This document shows positions 1 through 7,733 of a stretch of 44,836 bases of DNA, piece after piece (within the stretch, counting starts at the first letter, position 1; each line of letters begins with the position of its first letter). The stretch lies in assembly GCA_003612625.1 (NCBI GenBank), contig RAZJ01000022.1, positions 1 through 44,836 on the forward strand, in the 5' to 3' direction. The DNA is from a bacterium 1XD42-1. Its GTDB lineage: Bacteria > Bacillota > Clostridia > Oscillospirales > Ruminococcaceae. The notes beneath the pieces are model-generated. The model saw only the letters and a program-made list of their open reading frames with translations. It was not told where the DNA came from and did no database searches. Position numbers and translations under genes: made by a program.

Positions 1-124
1 TGTGCCCTTCCTCACCGGCCTTCACCGCTGCCGGTCTGCTTTCGTCAATTCCTGAATTTGCTCATTTATAGTATTAAGTTATTTATAACTGTTTTGGAAT
101 CACGAAAAATTATAATTATACATG
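1..124. other. Foreign sequence abutting truncated feoB
   Basis: FeoB coding similarity (minus strand, ending ...EGMYRTLA) stops abruptly near position 124. The remaining bases to the window edge do not continue the conserved FeoB core. The stretch at about 60-124 is very AT-rich, while 1-55 is GC-richer. A short open frame runs off the left edge on either strand. This is most simply the terminal part of another inserted element, or a deletion junction, extending beyond the window. I cannot name the element. Confidence 0.5.
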
Positions 125-1115
125 CTAATGTTCGGTACATTCCTTCTACAAAAACACCGTTTATCCAATCAGGTGCCTTTATTCCCGTTAATAAACTGGT
201 CAGCCAATCCTGAACCTGAAACAAGCCTTGCGACAAAATTTGAGATAAGCCGTTTGCGCCGGTAATGGTCAGCCAAAATACACCTGCCAGCAGCAGAAGC
301 ATTACAGGGAATCCTGTCCATTTGCCGGTAAGAATACGGTCTATCCGGCGATCCCGGCGGTCATATGCTGCCTGGTCATAATGAATGGCCCCTGAACAGA
401 TTTCCTCCGCTGTCAGCACCAAAGCTCCTGTAATCCGATCCCGTAAAATCTGGGAATCTACATGATTTTCTTTTAAGACTGCTTTTGCTTTTTCCAGTCC
501 TTTTTTGACAGATGGTTCCTGTGCCAAATCATATCCTAAGTATTCTGTCAGAGAGTGCTGTAAGATTTCATCCGGATCTAAAAGCCGTAATGCCAGCCAG
601 CGGGGCCGCAGCCCTTTTAAGGGCAGATGTACTAAATTTTCTTCTAATAAAGCAATGGCATCTTCTATTACCTTGCCATACCAGACCTGCAAAGGAGTAT
701 GTTCCGTTTCCGATAAGGTACAGACTGCTTCCATCAGTCCATCTAAACCGTTTTTATTTTGTGCTGCCATTGTAGGCACCACCGGAACGCCTAACCGCTG
801 TGAAATTGCTGGAAAATCTACATGTATTCCTTTCCGCTGGGCTTCGTCCATTAAGTTGACACAAACAATGACCTGATCTGTAATTTCAATGGTTTGTATC
901 ACCAGATTCAAATTCCGCTCCAGACAAGTGGCATCACAGACTACAACAACACCGTCATGATCGCCAAAACAGATAAAATCCCTTGCAACTTGTTCTTCCG
1001 CAGAATGGGCCATCAAAGAATAACTGCCTGGAATATCTACCAGTATAAATCCATGCCCTTGATAAGCAACATATCCTTGTGCATTGCTGACGGTTTTACC
1101 TGGCCAGTTTCCTGT
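124..1115 (-). pseudogene. feoB: feoB, middle fragment (G domain and first membrane part), truncated at both ends
   Basis: This is a fragment of the ferrous iron transporter FeoB, a GTPase-coupled inner-membrane Fe(II) permease. Reading leftward from 1115 it opens with TGNWPGKTVSNAQG (G2/switch I), then LVDIPGSYSL (G3, DxxG), then VVVVCDA and CVNLMDEA (G4, NxxD). A helical GDI-like region follows, then the start of the membrane core (a hydrophobic helix about VMLLLLAGVFWLTI, then EGMYRTLA). The N-terminal P-loop piece lies 2.1 kb away at 3245-3406, beyond a serine-recombinase element. The C-terminal roughly 400 residues (Gate motifs, most membrane segments) are absent because the frame breaks near 124 and stops at 66. 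As it stands it cannot make a full permease. Confidence 0.85.
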
Positions 1116-1137
1116 TGGATATGCTCAATAAGGCTAA
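1110..1137. other. Left attachment site of the feoB element
   Basis: The shared TCCTGT (1110-1115) borders feoB to the left and element DNA to the right. The element arm at 1117-1137 matches the arm at the other end (3227-3247) as an inverted repeat at 16 of 21 positions. It would lie opposite that arm around a central TGTT in the excised circle. The central GT (1114-1115) is the likely crossover dinucleotide; this is inferred from symmetry. Confidence 0.65.
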
Positions 1138-1154
1138 CTACGATAAAATAAAAG

Positions 1155-1196
1155 AAACCTTGTATATGGTTATAAGAATTTCCATATACAAGGTTT
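1155..1196. terminator. 15-bp inverted repeat near the left end of the element
   Basis: A perfect stem, AAACCTTGTATATGG (1155-1169) with its complement at 1182-1196, is separated by 12 bases. It sits between the left att site and the HTH gene. It may insulate element transcription from feoB or be an operator for the HTH protein. No long T-tract follows, so termination is uncertain. Confidence 0.45.
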
Positions 1197-1325
1197 TCCG
1201 TTTATTTATGGCTATTTTTGCATAAAAAAACGACAAAAATCTGCTAAATTTATAAATTGGAATATATTTCCTATCAATAATGTCCTGCTTCTTTTATGCT
1301 TATGTATGAAAAGGAGGTGGATAAA

Positions 1326-1547
1326 GTGGTAAAAGCTGTATTATTAGATCATCTAAAATTTAGAAAAGAAGTGGAGGCGTCAAAAAAAAGTCAGGAACAG
1401 ATTGCAGAAAATCTGGGGATTTCAGATCGTCATGTGCGTAATCTGCAAACCAAAAACAGACCAATTTCTGCATACCTGCTCTATCAAATGAGTATAGTAT
1501 TCCATAAACCTATGGAATACTTTCTCTTAATCTTGGAGGAAGATTAA
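1326..1547 (+). CDS. Small helix-turn-helix (Cro/CI-like) regulator of the element
   Basis: A 73-residue protein starting at GTG 1326, chosen because AAAGGAGGTGG lies about 5 bases upstream. An ATG at 1296 has no such site. Residues about 24-45 (SQEQIAENLGISDRHVRNLQ) form a typical helix-turn-helix, followed by a helical tail ending ILEED. It probably represses or times the recombinase or the convergent 49-aa gene inside the same mobile element, as small Cro/CI-like proteins do in phage-like modules. The DNA target is unknown. The gene ends at a strong hairpin shared with the convergent small gene. Confidence 0.7.
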   Translation: MVKAVLLDHLKFRKEVEASKKSQEQIAENLGISDRHVRNLQTKNRPISAYLLYQMSIVFHKPMEYFLLILEED

Positions 1548-1559
1548 ATCCATAAAAAA

Positions 1560-1597
1560 CCCGGGGAAATAAGCCTGATATTCGCTTATTCCCCGGG
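1560..1597. terminator. Bidirectional terminator between convergent element genes
   Basis: The stem CCCGGGGAAATAAGC / GCTTATTCCCCGGG has an A-run on its left flank (1553-1559). It lies between the HTH gene stop and the stop of the convergent 49-aa gene. The stem is strong in both directions. A T-tract follows on the minus strand. Confidence 0.75.
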
Positions 1598-1603
1598 CCT
1601 TAC

Positions 1604-1753
1604 TTATCTGTCGTCCTTTGGAACGAGAACAATCTTTATATCACATCCCCGCTGGCGGCTGATCAAATCCGACAGCACCGAAACAATATTGGAAAGATCC
1701 CATCTTTTCTTTTCCTGCCCCAAGGCTTCCAAATCAACCGGTCTGATTTCCAT
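1604..1753 (-). CDS. 49-residue protein of unknown function in the recombinase element
   Basis: The ATG at 1753 is preceded by a near-perfect Shine-Dalgarno (GAGGAGGT, 1763-1769 region, 9-base spacing). The frame runs 49 codons, MEIRPVDLEALG...KIVLVPKDDR. It is charged, with an amphipathic middle (WDLSNIVSVLSDLISRQ), and has no signal or membrane segment. It is divergent from the recombinase gene (start 1875) and convergent with the HTH gene. I do not recognise the family. Its position, size and strong ribosome site make it a candidate recombination directionality factor or a small regulator of the integrase; that role is inference only. Confidence 0.6.
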   Translation of the reverse strand: MEIRPVDLEALGQEKKRWDLSNIVSVLSDLISRQRGCDIKIVLVPKDDR

Positions 1754-1874
1754 ACAGTATGACCTCCTCTGCTGCAATCCATATGCACTTTAGATTGTCT
1801 ATCATGCCAGAGGGCAGTTTCAGCATAAATATAACAAATAAAAGCTGATTTCATCATGCAGGAGGTGGGCTGGT

Positions 1875-3230
1875 TTGTCACGATCTCCAAGCCGTACGGA
1901 AGCTGCCGGAAGCCAGCGGGCAGCACTTTATATCCGTGTTTCTACTGAAGAACAGGCCATCCATGGATTATCTTTATCCGCCCAACAGGAAACCCTTACC
2001 CGCTATATCCAGGAAAACGGCTTGCTTTTGGCAGGCATTTATGCTGACGAAGGCATTACTGCCAGAAAAAAATACCGTAACCGGGTACAGTTTATGCGTA
2101 TGCTAAAAGATGTTCAGGAAAATAAAATTGATTTAATTTTGTTTATTAAGCTGGACCGGTGGTTCCGTAATATTGCCGATTATTACGAAGTGCAAAAAAT
2201 TTTGGATGACCATCATGTTCACTGGATCGCCACTGAGGAGGATTATGACACCACTACTGCAAACGGGCGTTTGCATCTGAATATTAAGCTTTCCATTGCC
2301 CAGGATGAATCAGACCGTACTTCAGAACGTATTAAATTTGTTTTTGACAGCAAAGTAAAACGGGGGGAAGTGATCAGCGGGAAAGTTCCTTTAGGCTACC
2401 GCATTGAAAAAAAGCACTTATGTCTGGATGACAGCACAGCTCCAGTTGTCCAAGACATTTTTAATCAATATTTAATTCTCCGTTCGATCCGATCATTACG
2501 GCAATATATTCTGGAACATCATGGTCTTATATACAGTTACAGCGGCATCAAGGCTTTGCTCCGGAATAAACGCTACATCGGGCAGGCCCACAAACAATCG
2601 GATTTCTGTCCGCCGCTGATTGATACCCAGGTATTTTTCCAGGCCCAGCGTCTTATGGAGGAACGTGCCCAGCGCAACAGCAAATTAAAGTCTGACTGGG
2701 TCTATTTGTTTACGGGGCTTGTGTTCTGCGCGGAATGCGGCGGCCGCCTCAGTGCCCATACCGTTGGGGAAAAGTATATTTATTACCGCTGCACCAGATA
2801 TGAAAAGCTCCATCTGTGCAGCCATAAAAAAAGAACCAGTGAACGCATTCTGGAAAGCTGGCTGCTTCAGCATCTGTCCGCACAATTTTCATCCTGCCAT
2901 CTCTATCTGGAAGCGGAACCCTGCCAGCCCCGGAAAAAAACAGATGAAACGAAAATAAAACGGAAAATGGAAAAATTAAAAGATCTTTATCTGAATGATC
3001 TGATTGACCGCAATACTTATGAACATGATTATCTCTCTTTCCAGGAGGAGCTGCGCCAGGCTGCCGCCGCTGCAGAACCTCTTTTAAATCCTGCCGGTTC
3101 CAAAGCATTAACAGATATACAATCCCTTTATTCCGAATTATCCAAATCGTATAAAAAAGAATTTTGGATACGGGTTGTTGAAAAAATTATAATAACAAAT
3201 GAGGAGCATTTTTTTGTTGTCCCTGTTTAG
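1875..3230 (+). CDS. Large serine recombinase (site-specific integrase)
   Basis: A 451-residue serine integrase that would catalyse insertion and excision of the element it sits in. The TTG start at 1875 is supported by AGGAGGTGG six bases upstream. The N-terminal catalytic domain (about 15-150) contains the nucleophile motif YIRVSTEEQ and the later LDRWFRN. The recombinase domain (about 165-255) includes GKVPLGYR and [12 protein letters not shown] zinc ribbon (about 280-310) shows CAECGG...YYRC...C, followed by a helical coiled-coil region and a short C-terminus. Length and domain order match large serine recombinases such as those of skin-type elements and Tn4451-like elements. The stop codon lies 15 bp inside the right attachment core. 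All catalytic landmarks appear intact, so it is probably active. Confidence 0.93.
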   Translation: MSRSPSRTEAAGSQRAALYIRVSTEEQAIHGLSLSAQQETLTRYIQENGLLLAGIYADEGITARKKYRNRVQFMRMLKDVQENKIDLILFIKLDRWFRNIADYYEVQKILDDHHVHWIATEEDYDTTTANGRLHLNIKLSIAQDESDRTSERIKFVFDSKVKRGEVISGKVPLGYRIEKKHLCLDDSTAPVVQDIFNQYLILRSIRSLRQYILEHHGLIYSYSGIKALLRNKRYIGQAHKQSDFCPPLIDTQVFFQAQRLMEERAQRNSKLKSDWVYLFTGLVFCAECGGRLSAHTVGEKYIYYRCTRYEKLHLCSHKKRTSERILESWLLQHLSAQFSSCHLYLEAEPCQPRKKTDETKIKRKMEKLKDLYLNDLIDRNTYEHDYLSFQEELRQAAAAAEPLLNPAGSKALTDIQSLYSELSKSYKKEFWIRVVEKIIITNEEHFFVVPV

Positions 3231-3250
3231 CCATATTTACAAAATCCTGT
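3227..3250. other. Right attachment site of the feoB element
   Basis: The element arm TTAGCC...AAAATCC (3227-3247) overlaps the recombinase stop codon and leads into the shared TCCTGT (3245-3250), after which feoB coding sequence resumes. It pairs as an imperfect inverted repeat (16/21) with 1117-1137 when the ends are joined. Confidence 0.65.
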
Positions 3251-3406
3251 ATGCTGGTTCATTCCTGTTAAAGCATTGAATACCGTACTTTTTCCAACAT
3301 TGGGATTTCCCGCCAGGGCAATTACCCGATCTGTTGGGTCCCGTTTTTTAATGGTTAAACCCGTATCTACTGCCCGAAGCCCTGTTGACCCTTTTGTTAA
3401 GCCCAA
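3245..3406 (-). pseudogene. feoB: feoB, N-terminal fragment with P-loop
   Basis: This is the start of the ferrous iron transporter, beginning at TTG 3406 with GGAGG nine bases upstream (3416-3420). The translation runs [10 protein letters not shown]... to [19 protein letters not shown], the G1 P-loop of FeoB, then MNQHTG, where the element begins. Read-through into the element adds FCKYG and then a stop at 3227-3229, giving about 59 residues. It is the second gene of feoAB. The upstream extension before the P-loop is about 30 residues, slightly longer than in many FeoB proteins. Confidence 0.85.
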
Positions 3407-3430
3407 GCCTTACCACCTCCTAAATCCGCC

Positions 3431-3468
3431 GGGGCAGGAATCCTGTCTTTCCAGACGGTTCCTGCCCC
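3431..3468 (-). terminator. feoA-feoB intercistronic hairpin
   Basis: A ten-base perfect stem, GGGGCAGGAA (3431-3440) with its complement at 3459-3468, lies between the feoA stop and the feoB ribosome site. No U-tract follows on the minus strand, so it is more likely an mRNA-stability or processing hairpin than a full terminator. Confidence 0.45.
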
Positions 3469-3484
3469 TGGAATATCTCCTTTT

Positions 3485-3721
3485 TCAGGCAGGCCCTACC
3501 AGAATTTTGTTGGAATCTTCAGAACGCAACGCAATCACTGCGCCCCGGATAAAATAAGCTACCGGATCTCCGGCGGGGCTTTTGCGGAGGCATTCTACTT
3601 TTGTCCCTTCTATCAGTCCTATATCTTGAAGCCTCCGGCGCATACTCCCTGCTGACAGCAGGGAAGTTACCCTTGCTGCCTGGCCTTCCTCTAATTCACT
3701 AAGCATATTTACGTGATCCAT
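3485..3721 (-). CDS. feoA: FeoA ferrous iron transport protein
   Basis: A 78-residue SH3-like FeoA, the small cytosolic partner of FeoB. The start at ATG 3721 (MDHVNMLSEL) is supported by GGAAAGGA about eight bases upstream; longer in-frame starts lack a site. Family features visible are LLSAGSMRRRLQDIGLIEGTKVECL (the GxxRRRLxDxGLxxGxxV pattern) and the closing VIALRSEDSNKILV. It is complete and is followed by the broken feoB, so an intact feoA remains upstream of an inactivated transporter gene. Confidence 0.9.
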   Translation of the reverse strand: MDHVNMLSELEEGQAARVTSLLSAGSMRRRLQDIGLIEGTKVECLRKSPAGDPVAYFIRGAVIALRSEDSNKILVGPA

Positions 3722-3948
3722 ACGTAAAATCCTTTCCATAAGTATCATCAAAGAGCACTTTTTTTCCTTGCTGAATCAAGAGGGTTTTGCTCTCGTAGCC
3801 AATATATGCAATCTTGGAAAACGTGTTCCGGCGCTGGAAACAACTTATCCGCTTGCAAGGACAAGAAAAATCTGCTAAAATAAAAACGAACATGCACAAC
3901 TGAAATATGTTTTGCAGGATAAATGAAATAAGGAGGCTGTCTATTAAA

Positions 3949-4644
3949 ATGTTAGAACAATTAAAGCAAACTGTATGGGAAGCCAATCTGCTTTTGCCAA
4001 AACATGGACTTGTTACGTTTACCTGGGGAAATGTATCTGGAATCGACAGAGAAAAAGGTCTGGTTGTAATTAAGCCTTCCGGGGTAGAATATGACACAAT
4101 GACAGCTAATGATATGGTTATTGTTGATATGGATGGCAAACGGGTAGAAGGGGACTTGAACCCTTCTTCTGATTTGGCTACCCATTTAGAGCTTTATAAA
4201 GCATTCCCTAACATTGGGGGCGTTGTCCATACCCACAGCCGCTGGGCTACAATTTTTGCACAGTCCGGCCGGGGAATCCCTGCATTAGGCACCACCCATG
4301 CGGACTATTTCTATGGGGAAATCCCATGCACCCGCCGCATGACCGAAGCTGAAATCAAAGGCGCTTATGAAAAAGAAACCGGTACCGTAATTATTGAACG
4401 GTTCCAGGGCTTAAACGCGGATGATATTCCTGCCGTATTAGTCCATAGCCATGGGCCTTTTGCCTGGGGAACCGATCCGCATAACGCTGTTCATAATGCC
4501 GTCGTCCTGGAGGAAGTCGCTATGATGGCATGGCATAATTTAGCCCTTTCCGGCTCCACCATTGAACCGATGCAGTCTGTCCTGCTGGATAAGCATTACC
4601 TCCGCAAACACGGCGCCAATGCTTACTACGGCCAGAAAAAATAA
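3949..4644 (+). CDS. araD: L-ribulose-5-phosphate 4-epimerase / class II aldolase family
   Basis: A 231-residue zinc enzyme of the AraD / fuculose-aldolase family. It would interconvert L-ribulose 5-phosphate and D-xylulose 5-phosphate in arabinose catabolism. The ATG at 3949 ([20 protein letters not shown]) follows AAGGAGG with a longish 12-base gap. Motifs are TWGNVSG and KPSGV (phosphate binding), the metal ligands in [10 protein letters not shown], the Tyr/Asp region [13 protein letters not shown], and [12 protein letters not shown] with the third zinc histidine. Length and motifs fit AraD better than aldolases. No arabinose genes are nearby; an HD-domain gene follows after 11 bases and may be co-transcribed. 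Confidence 0.88.
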   Translation: MLEQLKQTVWEANLLLPKHGLVTFTWGNVSGIDREKGLVVIKPSGVEYDTMTANDMVIVDMDGKRVEGDLNPSSDLATHLELYKAFPNIGGVVHTHSRWATIFAQSGRGIPALGTTHADYFYGEIPCTRRMTEAEIKGAYEKETGTVIIERFQGLNADDIPAVLVHSHGPFAWGTDPHNAVHNAVVLEEVAMMAWHNLALSGSTIEPMQSVLLDKHYLRKHGANAYYGQKK

Positions 4645-4655
4645 ACCTGCCAGCT

Positions 4656-5237
4656 ATGAATATAACGAGAGATGCTGCCTGGGAACTGCTGAAAAAATAT
4701 AACAAAGAAGCTTTCCATCTCCAGCATGGGCTGACCGTGGAAGGCATTATGAAATGGTACGCGGATTCTTTGGGTTATCAGGAAGACGCGGATTTCTGGG
4801 CCATAGCCGGCCTGCTCCATGATGTGGATTTTGAAGCTTATCCTGAGGAGCATTGTACCAAAGCTCCGGAACTGTTGGCCGAAATCCAGGCAGAAGAACC
4901 CCTCATCCATGCGGTTTGTTCCCATGGCTGGGGCATGACGCCTACTTCTGCAAAACCAGAGCATGAAATGGAAAAAGTCCTGTTTGCTGTGGATGAATTA
5001 AGCGGTTTGATTGGGGCGGCTGCCCGGATGCGCCCGTCTAAAAGCGTATCGGATATGGAGGTTTCCAGCCTCAAAAAGAAATTTAAAGATAAAAAATTTG
5101 CTGCCGGATGTTCCCGTGACGTGATCTGCCAGGGTGCGGAACTGTTAGGATGGGATCTGGATGCTTTATTGGAAAAAACCATTCTGGCTATGCGGAGCTG
5201 TGAAGCTTCTGTCAATCAGGCAATGGAACAGCTTTAA
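4656..5237 (+). CDS. HD-domain putative phosphohydrolase
   Basis: A 193-residue cytosolic protein of the HD superfamily. The metal-binding signature is seen as HLQHGLTVEG (first His), LLHDVDFE (the HD pair) and HAVCSHGWG, with a later Asp in FAVDELSGL. This arrangement occurs in uncharacterised HD hydrolases of about 190 residues in Clostridia, annotated as HDIG-type. The substrate cannot be told from sequence. It starts 11 bases after araD and ends at a bidirectional terminator, so the two genes probably form one transcript. Confidence 0.8.
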   Translation: MNITRDAAWELLKKYNKEAFHLQHGLTVEGIMKWYADSLGYQEDADFWAIAGLLHDVDFEAYPEEHCTKAPELLAEIQAEEPLIHAVCSHGWGMTPTSAKPEHEMEKVLFAVDELSGLIGAAARMRPSKSVSDMEVSSLKKKFKDKKFAAGCSRDVICQGAELLGWDLDALLEKTILAMRSCEASVNQAMEQL

Positions 5238-5245
5238 ATGATTAT

Positions 5246-5281
5246 AAAAAAATCCCCCCAGAATTTCTGAGGGGATTTTTT
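5246..5281. terminator. Bidirectional terminator between the HD gene and serA
   Basis: An A-run, the stem AATCCCCC/GAGGGGATT (5251-5276 region) and a T-run sit between two convergent stop codons. It serves both strands. Confidence 0.88.
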
Positions 5282-5286
5282 CTTCT

Positions 5287-6453
5287 TTAATGATAAACCG
5301 TAACCCGTACCATGCCTTCAATCTGGCGGAGCTTTTCAATATCAGATTCTGTTACGCCGCCTGCTACATCTACCATGGTGTACGCATATTCTTTCCGGGA
5401 TTTATTGGTGAGGTTTTCAATGTTAATGCCGCTGTCCGAAATCAATGTGGCAATCTGGGTCAGCATGGACGGCACATTCCGGTGGATCAGCGTGATCCGC
5501 ATATCGCCGCTGCGGGGCATGGATACGGAGGGCAGGTTGACGGAATTTTGAATGTTCCCGTTTTCCAAATAATCCACCAGTTCCATTGCCGCCATGGTTG
5601 CGCAGTTTTCTTCACTTTCCGGGGTGGACGCGCCTAAGTGGGGAAGGGCCAGCACACCGGGACAGCCTAATAATTCTTCACTGGGGAAGTCTGTCACATA
5701 ACAGCGGATTTGTTTTTCTTCCAGGCCCGCTAACAGATCTTCATTGACTACCAGCTCGCCTCTGGCAAAGTTCAGCAGCCGTACCCCATGTTTCATCTGG
5801 CTGATGGACTGGTTGTTGATCATGCCTTTTGTTTCCGCATTGCAGGGCACATGCAAGGTGATAAAATCACATTTTCCATAAATTTCTTTTAAATTATCCG
5901 CATGATGAATGGCCCGCGAAATCCCCCAGGCACGATCTACGGACAGATAGGGATCATATCCATATACTTCCACGCCTAAATGACGGGCTGTGTTGGCTAC
6001 TTCTATGCCGATTGCCCCTAAACCAACAACCCCTAATATTTTTCCTGCTAATTCCGGCCCTACAAACTGGCTTTTTCCTTTTTCCACCAGGGCAGGGACT
6101 TCCGCGCCTTTTCCTTTCAGGGTCTGCGCCCATTCCATCCCCGGGTACACCTTCCGGGCTGACATCAGCAAACCGCATAATACCAGTTCTTTCACCGCGT
6201 TCGCATTGGCCCCAGGGGTATTGAATACTACAATGCCTCTTTTGGTGCATTCGTCTATGGGAATATTGTTGACGCCTGCTCCGGCCCGGCTGACTGCCAG
6301 CAGGGACTTGGGCAGCTCCATCTCGTGCATGGACGCGGAACGGACCAGTATCGCCGTAGGATTGTCACAATTGTCCGTAATCTGGTACTGACTCCGGTCA
6401 AATACATCCAGTCCCGACGGGCTGATTTTATTTAAAATGCAAATTCTACGCAT
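5287..6453 (-). CDS. serA: D-3-phosphoglycerate dehydrogenase
   Basis: A 388-residue NAD-dependent dehydrogenase that commits 3-phosphoglycerate to serine synthesis. The start ATG 6453 (MRRICILNKIS) is chosen because GAGGAG lies about nine bases upstream. The start overlaps the serC stop codon by eight bases, suggesting coupled translation. Features: substrate region SRAGAGVNNI; NAD-binding LGVVGLGAIGIEVA; the catalytic Arg in NFARGELV; the His in LPHLGASTPESEE; and a C-terminal ACT domain (about 318-388, ITLIHRNVPSMLTQIATLIS) typical of serine-sensing regulation. It is the short-type enzyme without the extra intervening domain. Confidence 0.93.
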   Translation of the reverse strand: MRRICILNKISPSGLDVFDRSQYQITDNCDNPTAILVRSASMHEMELPKSLLAVSRAGAGVNNIPIDECTKRGIVVFNTPGANANAVKELVLCGLLMSARKVYPGMEWAQTLKGKGAEVPALVEKGKSQFVGPELAGKILGVVGLGAIGIEVANTARHLGVEVYGYDPYLSVDRAWGISRAIHHADNLKEIYGKCDFITLHVPCNAETKGMINNQSISQMKHGVRLLNFARGELVVNEDLLAGLEEKQIRCYVTDFPSEELLGCPGVLALPHLGASTPESEENCATMAAMELVDYLENGNIQNSVNLPSVSMPRSGDMRITLIHRNVPSMLTQIATLISDSGINIENLTNKSRKEYAYTMVDVAGGVTESDIEKLRQIEGMVRVTVYH

Positions 6454-7537
6454 GGCAGTTTTCCTCCTCAAATGCCTTCATAAAGCTTACCAGTTTTTCA
6501 ATCCCTTCCACTGGCATGGCATTATAAATGGATGCCCGCATTCCGCCTACGGAACGGTGGCCTTTGATATTGATAAAGCCTGCTTTTGCCCCTTCTGCCA
6601 CGAATTTTTTGTCCAGCTCCGGATCTCCTGTTACAAAGGTAACATTCATAATGGAACGGTCTTTCTGAGCGGCGGTAGGCTTAAATAATTTGGATTCATC
6701 TAAATAATCATATAACAGGGCTGCTTTCTTTTCATTCCGGGCTTTCATGGCTTCCAAACCGCCTATTTCATCCCGAATCCATTCCAGTACCAGCTTGCAG
6801 ATATAAATGGAATAAGTCGGCGGTGTATTGTACATGGAATCATTGTCCGCGTGGATCTTATAATTAAACATAGCCGGACAATTTTCTTTGGCATGGCCGA
6901 TGAAGTCTTCCCGGATAATCACTACCGTAAGCCCTGCCGGCGCCATATTTTTTTGGGCCCCTGCATACAGACAGGCAAATTTTGTTACATCAATCGGCTC
7001 CGATAAAATACAGGAAGATACATCCGCTACCAAAGGCACCTTTCCCGTGTCAGGCAGTTCCTTCCAGGTGGTGCCATAAATGGTATTATTCATACAAATA
7101 TGGACATAATCTGCATCAGGACGGAATGTGGAACGGTCCGTTGCCGGAATACAGGTAAAATTCTGTTCTTTGCTGGAAGCTGCCGCTGCCGCATCCCCAT
7201 AACGGCAGGCTTCCTGGTAAGCTTTGGTGGAAAACTGGCCGCTTAAAATATAATCTGCTTTTCCGCTGCCGGTCATCAGATTCAACGGCACCATTGCAAA
7301 CTGGCTGGATGCCCCGCCTTGCAGAAATAATACTTTATAATTGTCCGGTATCCCCATTACCTGCCGTAAAAGGGCCTGGGTTTCTGTAATAATGGCATCA
7401 TATTCCTTGGAACGATGGCTCATTTCCATTACAGATTCTCCGGTACCCTGGTAATCCAGCATTTCAGATGCCGCTTTTTTTAAAACGCTTTCCGGCAGCA
7501 TGGACGGGCCTGCTGAAAAATTATATACTCTTGCCAT
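6446..7537 (-). CDS. serC: Phosphoserine aminotransferase
   Basis: A 363-residue PLP enzyme converting 3-phosphohydroxypyruvate plus glutamate to phosphoserine. The start at ATG 7537 (MARVYNFSAGPSMLPE, the family's typical N-terminus) has AGGAGG upstream; an in-frame ATG 24 bases earlier lacks one. Landmarks: FLQGGASSQF, VADVSSCILS (Asp for the PLP ring), and YAGAQKNMAPAG, where Lys forms the internal aldimine. The end motif KGHRSVGGMRASIYNAMP binds substrate. It is first gene of a serC-serA operon; no serB is in the window. Confidence 0.95.
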   Translation of the reverse strand: MARVYNFSAGPSMLPESVLKKAASEMLDYQGTGESVMEMSHRSKEYDAIITETQALLRQVMGIPDNYKVLFLQGGASSQFAMVPLNLMTGSGKADYILSGQFSTKAYQEACRYGDAAAAASSKEQNFTCIPATDRSTFRPDADYVHICMNNTIYGTTWKELPDTGKVPLVADVSSCILSEPIDVTKFACLYAGAQKNMAPAGLTVVIIREDFIGHAKENCPAMFNYKIHADNDSMYNTPPTYSIYICKLVLEWIRDEIGGLEAMKARNEKKAALLYDYLDESKLFKPTAAQKDRSIMNVTFVTGDPELDKKFVAEGAKAGFINIKGHRSVGGMRASIYNAMPVEGIEKLVSFMKAFEEENCHA

Positions 7538-7567
7538 GAAGAAAAACCTCCTGATTTTCATTTAGGG

Positions 7568-7610
7568 CAGGTTTCTTTTTCTTCTCTGCTTCCCAAAAAA
7601 AGAAAACCTG
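7568..7610 (-). promoter_or_regulatory. Long hairpin in the serC leader
   Basis: The arms CAGGTTTCTTTTTCTT and AAAAAAAGAAAACCTG form a long stem with one or two interruptions in the roughly 90-base leader, ending about 30 bases before the serC start. It could stabilise or attenuate the mRNA. It is too short for a T-box. Confidence 0.45.
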
Positions 7611-7633
7611 TTTTGCTCTTGTTACCATTCCTT

Positions 7634-7662
7634 ATTATAGGCATCCCCCGGCCATTCGTCAA
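7634..7662 (-). promoter_or_regulatory. serC-serA promoter
   Basis: On the minus strand, TTGACG (7657-7662), 17 bases, TATAAT (7634-7639). This is a near-consensus housekeeping promoter with transcription expected from about 7627. Confidence 0.8.
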
Positions 7663-7690
7663 CCAACCATAATATTTCTTCTTAAAATTC

Positions 7691-7725
7691 ATTTGCCGCA
7701 TAGAATTTTCTCCTACGCGGCAAAT
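7691..7725. terminator. Hairpin after the Ser/Glu/Pro-repeat protein gene
   Basis: The stem ATTTGCCGC (7691-7699) with GCGGCAAAT (7717-7725) lies just past the stop of the minus-strand gene. The T-run follows it on the plus strand and a run of A precedes the stem on the minus strand. It resembles the hairpin after the paralogous CAP-domain gene (12201-12233). Confidence 0.65.
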
Positions 7726-7733
7726 TTTTTTCG

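Larger units (their letters stand above)
1115..3250. mobile_element. Minimal large-serine-recombinase element inserted in feoB
   Basis: A 2135-bp insertion splits feoB in the G domain. Both junctions carry TCCTGT (1110-1115 and 3245-3250). Joining the host flanks across one copy restores the frame ...[16 protein letters not shown]..., the normal FeoB switch-I sequence. The element carries only an HTH regulator gene, a convergent 49-aa gene and the recombinase gene, whose stop codon is 15 bp from the right junction. No resistance, metabolic or conjugation cargo is visible. The ends are not inverted repeats of a DDE transposon; they fit serine-integrase att sites. Confidence 0.85.

Noticed and set aside
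3699-3850. Protein-like minus-strand frame upstream of and overlapping feoA
   Set aside because: It lacks a ribosome site and a good start, and it runs into feoA in another frame; taken as chance in the feo promoter region.
7538-7733. T-box riboswitch for the serC-serA operon
   Set aside because: The mapped promoter leaves a leader of only about 90 bases, with no T-box sequence or specifier-loop stem.
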